Below are positions 36,015 through 48,314 of a stretch of DNA of 64,000 nt, piece after piece (the stretch's first letter is position 1; every line of letters begins with the position of its first letter). The notes beneath the pieces were generated by a model. That model did no database searches. It was not told the DNA's origin and was given only the letters and a program-made list of their open reading frames with translations. This stretch comes from Eleusine coracana subsp. coracana. Taxonomy: Eukaryota > Streptophyta > Magnoliopsida > Poales > Poaceae. Both the position numbers and the translations under genes were made by a program. Location: the NCBI GenBank assembly GCA_032690845.1, contig CM064433.1:37322658-37386657 (forward strand), in the 5' to 3' direction.

Positions 36015-39000
36015 CAATTTATTTGTTACATAAAACGAGGAGCATCCTACTACACCATTATCCCTCTAGGTGCTACTACTCTGCTACTGTTCCAACCTGT
36101 GCGCCAAATGCCATCTCTCTAAGCCTTAGTTCCGGCAGACTTAAAAGTAATGAAGCGTGCACCGTAGGTCAGGTTCAGGTATGTTAAGGTTCCCGATCTA
36201 CCAAGCATAACGCAGTGATATATATATGTCTCTTACGTGTGCGACACTTATTAGTTGATTGTACTCTGCTCTGCACATTTGGCACGCTTGGTTGGCAAAC
36301 GTTGTTTGTTTAAGACAACCGGCGATCCCAGCGATAATGCCTTTGTGTCAGCTTAACATTGTCTTATCTCCGCGTGATAAGTGATGATGAGCCTTAATCG
36401 AGAGACAAGCACGTGCATGTTCGATCCATTCAAACTCCTGGTGGGTAAGTTACTCTGTTTGCTAAACATTCAAGAGAAAAAAAAAAGTCCAAACCAGCGG
36501 CACTGTGAAAGGGACAGGGGTGTACCATTAATTGAATGACACTATGTGTGATCTACTCCCTCAGTCACCAAAAGCATGACCAAATTCTAGTATGGATTAT
36601 ATATTGATAATTAATACACAGAAATTTACAATATTGTAAACTACTTGTAATAAGTCCAAGTATATTAAAGCTCAATCCAAGACAATAATTTAACCACGTG
36701 AAATGAAACATTCATCTTTTTGGGATGTACATTTCACTAAACTTAATATTTTCACTATATATTATTTTTAGTTTAGACGAAAAAGAGCTCCTAATTCACT
36801 CAAGACTTAAAAGTTACCAAGTTAAGTATGAAAACAGAATGCAAAAGGTCTTTGGTGTCATCAACAGTATATAAGTTGTTACCCATCAACAGTATCGTTA
36901 CAAAATATAACTAACAACAAAAAATATACCATTGCCTTTATGAATAGTCAAGAGGAGAAAAAGTCTGAATGATACAGGAAGAGATATTTATCTCTGTAGA
37001 TTCTTGATACTTGCCACATAATTGTGTAGGCCCCGTGAATTATAATTATCAGAGGCACTCCCATTCATACATTTTACCTACTTAATTATGTTGATGCATG
37101 GAAAATCTACCAAAAGGCTACCAGGATTTGCCCTAGGTGTCAAGCTATAGTAGTGCAAATAAAGCGTACTGTTGAATTCTCGTCGGTTCCTCCTGCGGTC
37201 CTCGTTCTCCCATGCGCCATGCAAAGCAAGCATGATGTTTTACGTGTAAGCACCTTTTCACGGGCTAGCTAAGCTACGATTCCTGCTTTCCGTTACACCT
37301 TCCACAGTAGGAAAGCGATCGACGATCTGCTGCTGCTGCTAGCAGCTAGCCGGTTTGCTCCAAGATTTGTCAATGTCAGTGGATCATCTGTGGTCGGTCG
37401 GACCATGTACACCCCACATCTTTTAACGTTTTTTTTTTTTTTGTGATTTGGACGTCTTAACTAAACGTCTCCTTCCATGCAGCTGATTCTTTTGTAGGGT
37501 TCGTTGGTGGTAGTTATTATTAGCAGCTGATGTTTTTGATTAGTCTAGTACTGCGCAGTGCATGATTAATTAGTATTAAGTGTAGTTCTCTTTGTCTCAA
37601 ATGTAAACGCATGTTGTTTTAATGTAAAGCCGTTGAGTTTCATGTGCGATCAAGGATTGAAAAGTATAGATAGCACGCCAAGTAAATTTTTGGGTTTTTA
37701 TATGTCAACGCCAGTCTTGCATGATCTTGTAGTCTTGTAGAAGTATATGTGCTCGCAAGTTCCGCAGTTTCCCAGCTTGACTATATGGTTGTACAATATC
37801 ACCGGCGATTTCATATTCATGTCTCTTCCCGTGTCGCTCTGGAGCGAGGGAGCATATAGCAATGCAAACAAGGTCGGAACTGCATGAACATTATTAGTCT
37901 ACCTATATGCTTCCGTGCATGTGAAAGTCAAAGAAAGGGGAGAGGTGTTTTTTTCTTTAATCTCAAATGGGAGAGGTGTTAATCGTAAAATAAATCTCAA
38001 TCTCATATTCATATCGATGTCTGGCCACTCGGGCCGCACATGGCCGACACATTTGTAGGCCCTCCTGCCTCCGATCCTGATCAGGTTCAATAGCATAAAG
38101 GGAAAATAGCCTCAGTGCGTGACTGACCGATTGATATTATAGAAGACTGAAAGTCAGACTTAAACGTGTAAAACTTTCTGCTTTTTTGTGATTGATTGTG
38201 TAAAACTTTCTACCTAAATCTGCTACTCAATTAAATATTACTAGTCAAAACAAAGACCTTCGACGACCCACTTGTATCAATCGGTCAGTCACACTCGAGG
38301 CACTAGCCGTTTGATGACAGGTTAAACGTCTATTTCTTTTCCCGAATTAATAGTTGGTCAATTCATCCATCCAATGCATTCGAGGCAGCAGAACTTAAGC
38401 ATCGTGACGATCGCTTGACTGGTCTGATTTGACTTTTTAACTGAAGCAGCGTCGGTGCTTTTGTCACACAAGTGACTAAAATAGCCTCATGCATCACCAG
38501 CTTATTTTTCCCCCCGGCCATTTTTTCATTTGGAGATTGGATAGTAATTAAATGCGGCTGGGGGAGTAAGCTATCGCACCAGCAATGGTCAGCACTCGGC
38601 ACTTTTTCTATTATTTGGTATGCATGATCTTTATAGATGATCGATCAGATTGGGCTTCATGTGCCTACACCAACTTTCCAGCTTCGTCCAACCTTTCTCT
38701 TGTCTTTCCTGTTACATCCCAATCTTTATGGTTCGTCCATGTGTATGGTTCTGGTTTTTATGCAGTGGGCCCTGCAGAGACACACACAAAAAAAAGGTTT
38801 GTTGCAAAGGGAAAGTGATGACACTTCACTTCTAGTGCCGTCAGGATGCTGTTGAACACTAACGATTGCTTAGCATTGTTTAATTTGCAATGATACAACA
38901 AGAAGCATGACAAACTTCTGACCCAGCACAATTGCATCACAAGCAAAAACAGTGGCACCGGCAACGTAATACTCGGCAGCATTGCTTTGTTTGCTCCCAG

Positions 39001-40010
39001 GAGCAGGTTGTTGAGGGCATAAACTTTTTCTTTCATTTTCCACATTTTGTTTTATTCAAAATTATCTATTGTTGCGAGTACGCAAGATGCCAAATGTATT
39101 GTATTTTTTCTACTAACTTGTAAGCAACATTTATAAGCTAGTTGGAAGTGCACACTTCATTTACTCATGTAAAGAATCGCGCTGCTATTTTGGGTGCACA
39201 CGTCTGCAGCCTTTTGCCGTGTCATGCAAGCTCAAAAGGAAGCAACTAAATGGAAAAAAAATGCCTGATCAATTAGACAACTTTGAAGGCTTTATATTGA
39301 CTAATTCTTTCATCATAAGGGAGAACTTGTGTCGATTAATTCTCGACACATTGTGTATAGTCCTTTCGAGAAAAGAAAAATGCCTGGATCGTTTCTGTCC
39401 CTCTGATCTTTACAGACCAATCTGATGATTGGGCGCTCCATGTGCCCTCCTTGCCTTTCGTGTCAACACGTGTTTTAGTATCAGTATGTGGACCTCAAGG
39501 GTACTGTACAAGGATGCAACAGTTCTTGTCAGAACAATGCAAAATGGTGGTTTTATATTGAAGTTACTAGCGGTTACTTGCAAGGCGCCAAGGGTGGTTT
39601 TGTGTGTCGAATCACAAGCGAAACAGTAGTGACAATGCTTTGAGTGTTCCAAGAGACAGATTAGTGGGCACTAAATTACCAGTTGTTGTCATAAAAACAG
39701 TATTTATCGGCTGATGCCATGTGTATACTAGTATCAATATATTAATCAGTACCAATGGTACAATTATTTGGTGCGGGTACGCCAAATGTCAGATGCACTG
39801 GTTTCGCAAGAATGTCAGATGCACTGTAGGAAAGCAAAGCGCAGAGATCTCCCCCGAAGAGTGGGACTACCGTTTTTGGGCAGACAACTAGACCTGACAT
39901 CTGAAATTTGCGTCCGTTTTGGATAAAATGGGGTCCTAGAAGAAAACAAATGTTGAAATCGATCCAATCTCCATTGAGAATTGGCGAAGCATATTGCAGT
40001 TGATATGAAG

Positions 40011-40233
40011 AATTCCCTCGGTTCATATTTATTTGTTATTCTAAGGTTTTTATTTTTTTTCTAATTATATGTCATTCTCTTTTTTAATATATTTTTTTTT
40101 TCTTAATATAATATTTTTTCTGCTATCTATTTTTATCTCTCTTCTTCTCGTTTTTAGTGCACCTATTTTTTTACTTCTCCTTATTTTTTGTGTTTAACTC
40201 TAAAACAATATTTAAATATGAACGAAAAGAGTA
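40011..40233. mobile_element. Decayed Stowaway-like MITE
   Basis: Left CCCTCGGTTCATATTTATTTG and right (reverse complement CTCTTTTCGTTCATATTTAAA) are imperfect inverted repeats about 215 bp apart. TA follows the right end, but the left duplication has decayed to TT. The interior is T-rich. Confidence 0.55.
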
Positions 40234-40671
40234 TATAACGTGTTTCTAGAGATGAATAATTTTTCTTCGAAGACATGTCCTATTTTTGTTGCCATTTTTT
40301 CCGCTCATTCGTGGTGCGCTCGGCTTGCACAACCTTTATGACGGAACCGCGAAAGCAGCCAGGCTTCGCAGATCATCCCTCTCTGTCCGCCCGGGAAACC
40401 CTGACCGTGTTTCCAGAGACGAACCAGAGGCCCATACACGGATCATCACTGACAGAGTGGCAAAGCCATCATCTAATCTACAAAATAATCTACCCGGAGG
40501 CCGGAGGACATGAGATTAGACTACTGACTGAAACCCCGTAAAAGCAACGCGTACACTGCTACTAGTACCGAGAGCAGTTGGCGCGCTGCTTCTGTGCAGT
40601 TTCGCAGCCCACGCTCACGCGCCAACTCCCCCCAAATTCCCCTCCCAAATCTTCCCGCCGCGCGCAGCGCA

Positions 40672-42348
40672 ATGCCGCCGCCCGACTCCGGCGACCCGTC
40701 CCTGGCGGACTGCCTGCGTCTCCTCGACGAGGTCCCCGCCGCGGCGGCGTCGTCCCCGGCCTTCCGCCGCCACTGGCCGTCCATCTCCGCGTCGCTCGCC
40801 ACGCTGTCGGCGGCGCTCTCCAGCCCGACCTTCCCCCCCGCCGCGCCGGCGATCCTACCCCCGCTCGCCGCCGCGCTGGAGGCGCTCCTGTCCGTCGCCG
40901 CCGGGGGCGCCCGCCGCCTCGGCCACCTCCACACCGTCTCGCTCGTCTCCTCCTCCGCCGCCGCGCTCGCCCAGCTCGCCGCCGACGCGCGCGTCCTCGC
41001 CGCGCCGCCCGCCTCCGCCGCCGCCAGCGGACAGGACGGAATCGACGGCGTGGTCGCCCGCCTCCGCGTCGGCTCCGCCGCCTCCCGCGCCGCCGCGCTC
41101 GAGGACCTCGCGTCCGCCGTCGGTTCGTCCACTCTACCACCTTCCTCCTCCTCCTCCTCCGCCGTCGCCGCCGTCGCCGCGCTCCTCGACTCCGGCGACC
41201 TCCTCCCTTCCTCCCGCGACCGCGCCGTCTCCATCCTCGCCGCCTTCGCCTCCTCCTCCGACCACTTCCTCACCCACGAATCCGCCGCCCTCCTCCCCCA
41301 CCTCTGCCGCGCGCTGGAATCCAGCGCGGGCCCCACCGCAGAACACGCCTGCGTCGCCCTCCTCCCGCTCACCTCCGCCTCCCGCGACGCGTCCGCCGCC
41401 GTGGCGACCCGCGGCGGCGTGGGCGCCCTCCTCGCTTTCTGCGCGTCGGGCACCCCGGCGGCGCAAGCCGCCGCGGCCGGCGTGCTACGCAACCTGGCCG
41501 GCTTCCCCGACCTCCTCCCCCACTTCCGCGACGAGCCCACCGCCGTCCCGTTACTCCTCCAGCTCGTCGCCCTCGGCACCCCGCGCGCGCAGGAGACGGC
41601 CCTCGCCTGCCTGCGCAACCTCACCGCCGGCGGCGACTCCGACGACGCGCAGCGACTCAGGGTCGACGCGTTCCAGGACGGCGCGCTCGCCTGCGTCAAG
41701 GACTTCCTCGAGTACTCCGACTCCTCCGATGGGCCGGGCCGGGCTGCGGCACTGGGCCTGCTCCGCAACCTGGCCGCGTTCCGGGACGTGGCGGAGGCCG
41801 CCGCGTCGTCGGGCTTCGTGGGCCTGGTCGCGGCGGCCCTACTCACCACCACCCGCCCCGCCACCCGCACGGAAGCCGCGCTGGCGCTCGCGGAGCTCTG
41901 CGGCGCCGTGGGCCCCAGCAGCAAGTGGCGGAAGGAGCTACCCCCCGACGGGCCCGTGGTCCCGAGGCTGGTGTCGATGATGGAGGCCAAGCCCGTCTCG
42001 GAGCGCGACGCCGCCGCGCGCGCTTTGGCCGCGCTGCTGCTCGCCGCCACATCGTCATCGTCAGGCGGCGGCGGCGGCGGGTACAGGAAGGCGTTCAGGA
42101 AGGAGGAGCGCGGCGTGGTCAACGCGGTGCAGATGCTGGACCCGGCGGTGGAAGGCGGCGTGGATAAGAGGTTCCCCGTGGCGGTGCTGCTGGCGGTGGC
42201 GCCGTCGCGAAGGTGCCGGAAGCAGATGGTGGCCGCCGGGGCGTGCGGGTTCCTGCAGGGCCTCGTGGATGGTGAGGTGGAAGGGGCGAAGAAGCTCGCT
42301 GAGTGCCTGGGTAAGGGGAAGATGCTCGGCGTCTTCCCCAGGACGTGA
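40672..42348 (+). CDS. Armadillo (ARM) repeat protein, intronless
   Basis: Armadillo repeats stack into a superhelix that binds proteins; the partner here is unknown. It is a single exon of 1677 bp encoding 558 aa. Residues 1-125 are an Ala/Pro/Ser-rich helical N-terminus. Tandem ARM units follow from about 125 to 540, with typical lines such as AAAAGVLRNLAGFPDLLPHF, ETALACLRNLTAGG, AALGLLRNLAAF, EAALALAELCGAVG and ARALAALLLAATS. No U-box, kinase or membrane segment is seen. It resembles the intronless Arabidopsis ARM protein At5g50900 in length and layout (from memory). The start chosen is the first ATG in the frame (GCGCAATGCC); the frame is open further upstream without a Met. GC content is very high, especially at third positions, a known feature of many grass single-exon genes. 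This also opens long spurious frames on the opposite strand. Confidence 0.88.
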   Translation: MPPPDSGDPSLADCLRLLDEVPAAAASSPAFRRHWPSISASLATLSAALSSPTFPPAAPAILPPLAAALEALLSVAAGGARRLGHLHTVSLVSSSAAALAQLAADARVLAAPPASAAASGQDGIDGVVARLRVGSAASRAAALEDLASAVGSSTLPPSSSSSSAVAAVAALLDSGDLLPSSRDRAVSILAAFASSSDHFLTHESAALLPHLCRALESSAGPTAEHACVALLPLTSASRDASAAVATRGGVGALLAFCASGTPAAQAAAAGVLRNLAGFPDLLPHFRDEPTAVPLLLQLVALGTPRAQETALACLRNLTAGGDSDDAQRLRVDAFQDGALACVKDFLEYSDSSDGPGRAAALGLLRNLAAFRDVAEAAASSGFVGLVAAALLTTTRPATRTEAALALAELCGAVGPSSKWRKELPPDGPVVPRLVSMMEAKPVSERDAAARALAALLLAATSSSSGGGGGGYRKAFRKEERGVVNAVQMLDPAVEGGVDKRFPVAVLLAVAPSRRCRKQMVAAGACGFLQGLVDGEVEGAKKLAECLGKGKMLGVFPRT

Positions 42349-42530
42349 CACTCTGACTCGATTCGCGGAGGAATTTCGTCCGAGTTGTTGTGATGGTGAT
42401 CAATGCAAACTGTATGTATGTGCCGTGACTACTTCCCCCTGCCTCTCTGTTCTTCGCCTCCTGCTCTGCTTCATCGTCTCTCTCTATGATGATGATGCTT
42501 GTGAATGATGATGGAAAAGGAAATCTTGTA

Positions 42531-43745
42531 CATGACCGGCGTGCGTGCGTTGTGCTGTTCCATAGCGTAGGGTGTTTGTTGCTTGTTAGATGACGAGTGG
42601 TGTTTTTAGCTTGCTGAAAAACCAATAAGAAGATGGGGAAAAAAATTCTTGTATGTAATATCTGATCTGAAGAAAAAACCAAGATTCAGTTGCTTGCTCA
42701 TGTGCATTACTGTTCCATATCACATTTCAATGTCTCCTCCCATTCTCTGAGGATCTCAAACAAGGTAACTGTCTCAAGACTTCTTGCATTTCTTCGGAAC
42801 ATTTCAATCTGCTGTCATTACCAAGGCATTGTATCATGAATTAGGCTAATTGTCCAACAACTATGTGTCTCCTCATCTTGATATAGCTCAGAGCTCTGCA
42901 TCGTCGTCTTTCAAAATCTCGTGCGTGCCGGTGTGCTCCGTGCTGTTCCATACCGTAGGCCCTAGGGTGTTGACTACCTGGTGGATGACAAGTGTTTGAG
43001 CTTGGTCAAACCAATAACAACATGGAAAACCTTGTATGCAGTCTTTGATCATAAGAAGAAAAAAAAAGCTTTTTCGCACCATGTAAATTCTACTGCCCAA
43101 TATCAGTTTAGGTCTTACGAATCAACAACCCTGAAGATCTAGTCGGAGGATATGCATCAGGTGTCACTGTCTACGCATTGGATCGTCAAATGGACATGCC
43201 GATGATCGCGGAATTAGAGTTATTGTCCAACAATCATGTGTCTCCTCATCTTGACCTAGGTCAGCATTTCATTGTCATTGCCGTCCTGACTGTGAGCTGT
43301 GCATTGCATCCACTAATGAGGGTGCAGGTCTGATCAGGCCATTGTCTTTCAAAGACTTGTGCATTGCATCCACTAGTGAGGGTGCTGGTCTGACTAGGCC
43401 ATTGTCTTTCAAAGTCTTGTAGATGTCGGCGTGCATCGTCCTGTATCATTATGTACGCTCAACGAGTGCTTTATAGCTTGCTGAAACCAATAAAGATACG
43501 GAAAAACGTTGTACGTAATCCTTGATCTCAAGAAACCAAGCTTCATTTGCTTGATCATGTACATTACAGTCCAATATCAAATTTCCGATGTTGTGAATTA
43601 AAATAACCTGAAGATTTATTCAGAAGGTCTGCTTCTGGCGTCATTGTCTAGGCGTTGCATCATGAAATGGACGTGCCGATAATTGCGGAATTATAATTAT
43701 TGTCCAACAATCATGTGTCTGCTCTCACCTTGATACCGGTCACCA
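42531..43745 (+). repeat. Three diverged tandem copies of the ARM gene's 3' flank
   Basis: Unit 1 (about 42531-42900), unit 2 (about 42905-43265) and unit 3 (about 43423-43745) keep the same order of blocks. These are TGTTCCATA(G/C)CGTAGG or an equivalent, then AGCTTG(C/G)TGAAACCAATAA, GG(A)AAAAC/TCTTGTATGTAAT, TCTGATC..AAGAAA, CATGTACATTAC, GGCATTG..ATCATGAA, and finally ATTGTCCAACAATCATGTGTCTCC...CTTGAT. The units are about 320-370 bp and clearly diverged, so the duplication is old. Each carries a CAATAA-type A-rich block that could work as a polyadenylation region. Confidence 0.85.
43298..43417. repeat. 60-bp tandem duplication
   Basis: Two adjacent 60-bp copies differ at about five positions; each contains GCATTGCATCCACTA, TGAGGGTGC, GGCCATTGTCTTTCAAAG and CTTGT. 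It lies between units 2 and 3 of the larger tandem array. Confidence 0.9.
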
Positions 43746-44630
43746 TTGCGATACCATTGCCATCTCAGGTCTGTACGGGGCCACGGTCTATATAATTCAG
43801 TCCAGTGTGTTGAGAAAATGGCACGGATACCTCTTAAAGGACTAGGGAGCATATTTGTACAAACGGGAGTACAAGTTGACAGAAATAGGTGCAAGAGGTT
43901 TCAATACTTGTCCCCTCATGTTTCCCTTTCTTCAATTGCTTCAACAAACATTTGACTGAACTGGTAAAATTTGTATTACTACTAGTATAGTACTATGTCA
44001 GTATTCAGGTTGTTTCTGTGAATGATCACAAGCTGAACCTTACATGGATTACTGAAGCTCTATCCATGATTTTTCTACTATTCCTCACTGTCGAGTTTCC
44101 AGTTCACTGTCCGGTTAGCGGTTTATTAGTTGCCGGCTTGGGTGAAGAATCATGGATCAGTGAGTACATTGACCTCTTCCATGAGGGTCAGTGCTGCCCC
44201 AGTTGGCATTAGTCTCCACATGGCAATGGGGGCAGCAGGATCTAATCTACCACCCCTGACGCATTCATGAGGCGGATTGAATGTCGCAATACGGGCGTTG
44301 TCTGCCCAGGGAACATGTCCAGCCAGCCGGATTCAGATTCACCTCCCACACTGGGTCCTAATTATTATCAGAGTAACCAGTAGGCTAAAACTACTAGTAC
44401 TACTAGGAATTAACAGTGACGTAATGCTCGATCTGAAATGTTTGTTATTGCGAGAGACGCAGCTGGGCGGCAGCATGTAGGATAAAGGATCGTCACATGG
44501 CCTCTCTGTGGTTGCTGGCCATCATCAGCAGCAGCAGCAGAAGGGGTGGATGGTGATCGGTGTCAGGTAGTGGGTGAGTAGTAGTAGTAGAAGTTCTTGG
44601 CTCGCAGATGAGGAGCAGAAGAGCACAATG
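43746..44630. other. Intergenic, no gene supported
   Basis: No recognisable coding or mobile sequence. A GTAGTAGTAGTAG simple repeat lies near 44576-44590. Confidence 0.45.
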
Positions 44631-44631
44631 C

Positions 44632-45424
44632 CATGTTTGGATATAATTTAGTCTTATAACTAAAAGTAGTCAGACTAGTAGTTTTTAGTCACCATCCTGT
44701 TTGAAAGATAGGACTAAAATAACAGTCTAGATTTATTCATTTTTCTCTCTTCCTCTCCTTTGTCTCTCCCTCTTCTGCGTTTCTGCCTCTCCCGTCACAC
44801 TTGCTATGAGCGCCGAGGCCCCCGGCCACCGGAACGTGGGGGCGTCAGTCCCCATCCGTCGCCGTCTATGGGAGCCGCCGTTGGAGGACGCCGTCTGCGA
44901 GAAGAAGTCGTGGGGGATGCCGTCCATGGCGGATCTGGGTTTGCAGCGGGCTCGAAGGCGACGCGACCCTAGAGTCGGGCAGCAGCAAGGGGGGACGGGG
45001 GCGCGGGTCCGCGACGAGCTAGACGGCGGCGAAGGGGAGGAACGGCGGCGCGACCCGGACGCGGGCGAGCGGCAAAGGGGATCGGAGGCGCGGGTCCGCA
45101 GCGAGCTTGACGGCGCGACCCGGGTGCGGGCGACCGGCGAGGCGGGTTGGGGGCCCGGGTCCACAGTGCTGAACGACAACGAAGGGGAGGAGCAGCGGCG
45201 CAACGGGATACGACCGGGATAGAGAGCGATGCGTTATTTTTTTTAAGCGAAAGCAATGGCGTAAATAAGGAGAAAGAGACTAAAATCACTTTTAGCTTCC
45301 CCCCCCCCCCCCCCCCCCCCCCCCCAAACTAACTAGTTTTAGTCCCTCCTGTTTGGTATTTTAGCCTCTAAAAATGACTAAATTTAGCCTGACTACTACT
45401 TTTAGTCATGGGTATCCAAACATG
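44632..45424. mobile_element. Foldback element with GC-rich interior
   Basis: The ends CATGTTTGGATA (44632-44643) and TATCCAAACATG (45413-45424) are exact inverted repeats. Imperfect pairing continues inward: ACTAAAAGTAGTCAGACTAGTAG against CTACTACTTTTAGTC. No clear target duplication was found. The interior (44800-45220) is GC-rich and contains an open frame with an internally repeated Arg/Glu-rich motif (GARVRDELDGGEGEERRRDP twice in part), plus a 27-C run at 45299-45325. It may be a non-autonomous transposon that captured host sequence. Confidence 0.6.
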
Positions 45425-46431
45425 CTTGAGTGAACCTGAACCAGTGAATCGAACCTTCTCTGCTGGATGATGACGATGATGCTGTCTCGTTGTCGTCATC
45501 GAGGATCATGGTGTTCTGGATGTAGTGCGGCCCACCATCTCCATCTGGTGATACTCGTACTCTGCACTCAAGCCGCTGCAGACACCGAGTGCAGCGGCTG
45601 CAGCCTGCGATGCACATGCCCAACCGACGTGCATGCTCCTGTGACGTCGCGTATCGCGTCTCCCACGATCGCGCACGCGACGCGCCGTGCATCATTTTTT
45701 GTTTTTTGTCATCTCGTTTTGATCATCAGTGCATTCTGTAGACTGGAGACACATGGATATAATAGCCGCATAGATCTGAACTAGTAATAATCGAACGCGT
45801 TCTTATCAGCCAGCCGCAGGAGCAGCGAAGTGTTGACCTGGGCTCAGATCCGACCATGCCTTGACGAAGCGTAAACGTTCTTCCATACTGCACGCCGACG
45901 ATGTCGGTGCTAAGGAGTAGGAGTAGTATAATACACGCACATCCTACCTTAATAATAGTATAAAGTATAAACCTCTCTGAGAGAGACTTCACTGAAATTG
46001 AGCTACTGATGAACGAGCACTGCTGCTGGGTCCTTGCTGTGCAGCACGGACGATGATGGTAAACAAGTGATGGGAGGATGATTAGCAAGTGGTCGGGACG
46101 GGGGTGGGCAGAGCAGGTGGTGGTTGGCGCCGACACGCGGTCGACGGCGCCAGCTCACATGGCCAGCGTGACCTGGACGCGCGCCACGCCGCCCGCGGCC
46201 ACGGATCCTCTGCGGCGGCAAAGCTCTGTGTCCACGAATATTCCGTACTGTACCTGGACCGGATCAGCGTTCACAAAACAAGTGTGAAGTGTCTTCGAGG
46301 GCCTGGACCGGACACAGAGGAATTTTATTTATTTTAATTTTTTTATGCATCAATCACACTGGCCTTCTTTCTACTTCAAGTACTACTACCAGTAGTCCAC
46401 GTACACACGTGGTCTGTGAGTCTGACCCCAA

Positions 46432-47416
46432 CAATGAGAGGCAAAGCTATTTTTGCCTCACTATTTACACTGTGTCTCTTTAAAATGGTCTTCAACAGAG
46501 GAGGCAAATAGAGAGCCAATTTGCATTCGGAGGAGAGAGGTGAGCCAAAAATGGATTCCCTCTCTCCTCGATTGCATTTGGCGAGCGAGGACGAGTGCGG
46601 GCACCTAGCGCGGAGGACGCGCGGGGGCGGGCAAGCATCGCGGGACGCAGACGCGCGTGTAGACCTCTGCCTTCTCTTCGCCTTCTTCCACTGAGATATG
46701 ATCAATTACAATGATATGATGGGTGACAAGAGCTGGCCAGTTACAACGATATGAGGGGTACAACCACAAGAGTTGTCAGTTACAACGCCCGGAGCATCTC
46801 ACCGTCATAGTCCCGAGCAAAGGAACCTCGTCGCCCCGCTGCCCTGCAGCTTCCCCGCTCCGACAGAGCTTCCTCATGGAACCGCCTTGACCCCCTCCTC
46901 CCCTCTGCGGAGCAGCTCGCTCTCTCCCGCAACGACGAGCTCAGATTTGAGCTTTTTCCTACCGTTGCCGAACACCATTCTTCCTCCTCGCTCTTCTTCT
47001 TCGGTGAGCCCCCCTTCAATTTCTCTCGCCGGCGACCTTCCCTATCTTCCGCACATCGATTTAACCCGGTTCAGCTCCGTTTGTTCCAGCCACGTCGCAA
47101 GAACATCGAGTTCTGCCGCCGCCTGTCAGAGCCACCCGTCACCGCTCATCACGCCGCGCCTCAACTCGAAGTTCCCGCTCTTCCCCATGTGCCGCTCCTC
47201 CGCCCTGGCCATCCGGCCCTGCTCGTAGGAGCCGAAGCCCCGCTAGCCCGCCGCAGCCACGCCGCCGTCAAGCGTTGGACGCGCGAGCGTTGGCGCTGGT
47301 CCTGTTTACCTCTCTAAAATGCAATCTTTGTTGAAGATACCACGAAATGCATGTCGCTTTTGTTACTGTACACGTGAGGCAAACCTCCATTTGCCTTTCA
47401 AAAATACCTCTCATTG
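46432..47416. mobile_element. Possible non-autonomous element with captured GC-rich sequence
   Basis: CAATGAGAGGCA at the left and its approximate complement ACCTCTCATTG at the right are about 985 bp apart. AAGGCAAA and GAGGCAAAC motifs are placed symmetrically just inside. The interior (46560-47310) is GC-rich with Ser/Pro-rich frames that I do not recognise. No target duplication was seen, so the borders and class are uncertain. Confidence 0.4.
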
Positions 47417-47520
47417 CTGGAGTCAGCCTGAGTGCACAACTTGGGCTGCACCGATGATCGATTGCTCCATACGCGCTTGCTCATGGGCCATATTGGAGCC
47501 CATCCAATCCGTGCTAGTAG

Positions 47521-48027
47521 TAAATTATTGGAAGAAGTCTATTTTTTTCTTCTCCAACTATTGGTAAAGTCTGATTTTCCTCCTCCAACTTCAAAACCCA
47601 GTTATTCAACCTCCCTGAACTATCAAAACCGTTTGTTTTATCTCCCTCGACGGTTTTGACTGGCGGTTTTGACCGAGTTAGGCAGTGGCTCGCACATGTC
47701 AATAACAGAAAATATCACTGATACGAGGGACCCACATGTCAATGACGGAAAAGCACCGCCCGTCGCCGCCGCTAGTTCACCTACTGCACTGCCACCTCAA
47801 GCGCATGTCGCTGACATGTGGGTCCCCCATGTCAGTGACATTTTTTATCACTGACACATGGGTCCCACGGTCTGACTCGGTCAAATCCAAGCCAATACCG
47901 CTCAGGGAGATAAAACCGACGGTTTTGATAGTTCGATGAGGTTGAGTAACCAGTTTTAAAGTTGAAGAGTAAAATCAGACTTTCCTAATAGTTGGAGGGG
48001 AAAAAATAGACTTCTTCCTAAATTATT
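47521..48027. mobile_element. Mutator-like MITE (MULE-MITE), 489 bp with perfect 9-bp duplication
   Basis: The element is 47530-48018. TAAATTATT is duplicated exactly at 47521-47529 and 48019-48027, the 9-bp size diagnostic of Mutator. The terminal inverted repeats are about 70 bp and over 85% matched: GGAAGAAGTCTATTTTTT at the left against the reverse complement of AAAAAATAGACTTCTTCC at the right, continuing through CTCCAACTATT and AAAGTCTGATTTT to GTTTTAAAGTTG. The interior is rich in CACATGTCAGTGAC-type motifs and carries no transposase. Confidence 0.93.
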
Positions 48028-48314
48028 TGTATCCACATGTCAATAAATAAAGTGGGTAAGTGAATTATTAATCTATGCAGTGCAGAAAGTGCGATTGAAA
48101 ATTAGAAATTTTTGCTCTCAAATGGGATGAACCCACTCCACAGCTCCACGCGCATGAAAAAAAAAATTCACCGAACTAGTAAGATTTTAGATCAAATTAC
48201 TACAGAAAACATGGTAGTGCCTCCTCTAAGGCTTGTTCGATCAATTCCCTCCAAGGAGATTGGGGCTCATCGCGATCCTTCCTAATCTCTGTTGATCCTC
48301 TTTAGACCTCACTG

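Larger units (their letters stand above)
31076..40500. other. Gene-poor intergenic region
   Basis: About 9.4 kb without a recognisable gene. It is AT-rich with scattered MITE pieces and the repeats listed separately (33088-33570, 34002-34171, 35777-36014, 40011-40233). A short direct repeat (GATGATGCGG...ACACGGCGAGTGGAGTAC) lies at 31270-31355. A Stowaway-like left end without a partner is near 36555. Open frames here are short and unconvincing. Confidence 0.5.

Noticed and set aside
40521..42122. 533-codon open frame on the minus strand across the ARM gene, plus a 529-codon frame on the plus strand
   Set aside because: Both overlap the ARM frame and are Arg/Ala/Ser low-complexity. They are by-products of very high GC and lack any family motif.
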